This document shows, in pieces, positions 63,591-64,000 of a stretch of DNA of 64,000 nt (its first letter is position 1; each line of letters begins with the position of its first letter). The stretch comes from Pseudomonas sp. Root71 (GTDB lineage Bacteria > Pseudomonadota > Gammaproteobacteria > Pseudomonadales > Pseudomonadaceae), in NCBI RefSeq assembly GCF_001429045.1, contig NZ_LMHY01000012.1:93187-157186 (forward strand), read 5' to 3'. The notes beneath the pieces are model-generated. The model saw nothing but the letters and a program-made list of their open reading frames with translations, ran no database searches and had not been told where the DNA came from. Made by a program: the position numbers and the translations under genes.

Positions 63591-64000
63591 CTTCAAGATT
63601 GGCGAGCGCCTGATCGGTGCCGATGCACCGCCATTGATCATTGCCGAGATGAGCGGCAACCATAACCAGTCCCTGGACATGGCATTGCAAATCGTCGAGG
63701 CCGCGGCCAGGGCCGGTGCCCATGCGTTGAAGCTGCAAACCTATACCGCCGACACCATGACCCTGGACCTGGCCGAGGGCGAGTTTTTCATCAAGGATCC
63801 GAACAGCCTGTGGGCCGGTACTTCGTTGTACGCCTTGTACGAAAAGGCCCACACGCCTTGGGAATGGCATGCGCCGATTTTCGCACGCGCCAAAGAGTTG
63901 GGCCTGCTGGCGTTCTCCACGCCATTCGATGAGAGCGCCGTGGACTTCCTCGAAAGCCTCGACGTGCCGGCCTACAAGATCGCCAGTTTTGAAAATACCG
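63583..64000 (+). CDS. pseI: Pseudaminic acid synthase PseI, 5' part (runs off the window)
   Basis: 139 codons visible from ATG 63583, overlapping the pseG stop. [74 protein letters not shown] and [20 protein letters not shown] are NeuB/PseI TIM-barrel motifs. Condenses the 6-deoxy-AltdiNAc with PEP to make pseudaminic acid. The C-terminal SAF domain is outside the window. Confidence 0.94.
   Translation, partial: MTSFKIGERLIGADAPPLIIAEMSGNHNQSLDMALQIVEAAARAGAHALKLQTYTADTMTLDLAEGEFFIKDPNSLWAGTSLYALYEKAHTPWEWHAPIFARAKELGLLAFSTPFDESAVDFLESLDVPAYKIASFENT

Overview
The window reads as a chromosomal segment of a Pseudomonas of the fluorescens group. The evidence is: a GC-rich coding bias; the lapA-lapD-lapG biofilm genes; a trkH / nitroreductase / cpxA-spy-cpxR / yciI / yciB / PHP / yciO / scpAB / rluB block in the order I recall for Pseudomonas; the divergent phhABC-phhR cluster; a flgFGHIJKL operon; and many REP/REPIN palindromes built on a TGTGGGAGCGGGCTTGCTCG-type core. 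No database search was possible, so species is not claimed. I see no tRNA, rRNA, insertion sequence, prophage or CRISPR array.

Layout. 1-7.2 kb: 3' end of a very large LapA-type RTX adhesin, convergent with lapG-lapD (adhesin-releasing protease and its c-di-GMP receptor), a YbaN-like membrane protein and a YecA-family protein. 7.6-19.1 kb: recQ, a MarR regulator, a short FimV-like protein, a Rdx selenoprotein-family protein, an AraC/EamA pair, an LpxH-like phosphoesterase, an HD-domain protein, a Mpo1-like protein, a second AraC regulator, trkH and a nitroreductase. 19.2-28.4 kb: a Cpx-type two-component system with a Spy-like periplasmic protein and a GTAAA-N6-GTAAA site, then yciB-yciI, and PHP-yciO-scpA-scpB-rluB. 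28.4-33.2 kb: an AroP-like permease with an unusual leader (two short ORFs, a promoter inside a dyad, a Trp-containing leader peptide), arfB, an MFS transporter and two tiny genes. 33.2-37.7 kb: phenylalanine catabolism (phhA-phhB-phhC) with divergent phhR and a TyrR/PhhR-type box.

37.8-64 kb is flagellar. flgF-flgL follow a -24/-12 (sigma-54) promoter. After flgL comes what looks like a flagellin-glycosylation island: a giant multi-domain glycosyltransferase; a tightly overlapping operon for a CDP-activated deoxysugar (rfbF, rfbG, a 3,5-epimerase-like protein, a C-methyltransferase, a DegT aminotransferase and a NeuD-type acyltransferase), itself preceded by a -24/-12 element; a CmcI-family protein; a second large glycosyltransferase sharing a tandem GT2 cassette with the first; and a pseudaminic-acid operon (pseC, methylase, pseF, pseG fused to a GNAT domain, pseI running off the end).

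The most striking points are that pseB, the first enzyme of the pseudaminate pathway, survives only as a 32-codon remnant, and that the CDP-sugar operon predicts a branched, N-acylated 4-amino-6-deoxyhexose that I cannot match to a described flagellin glycan.
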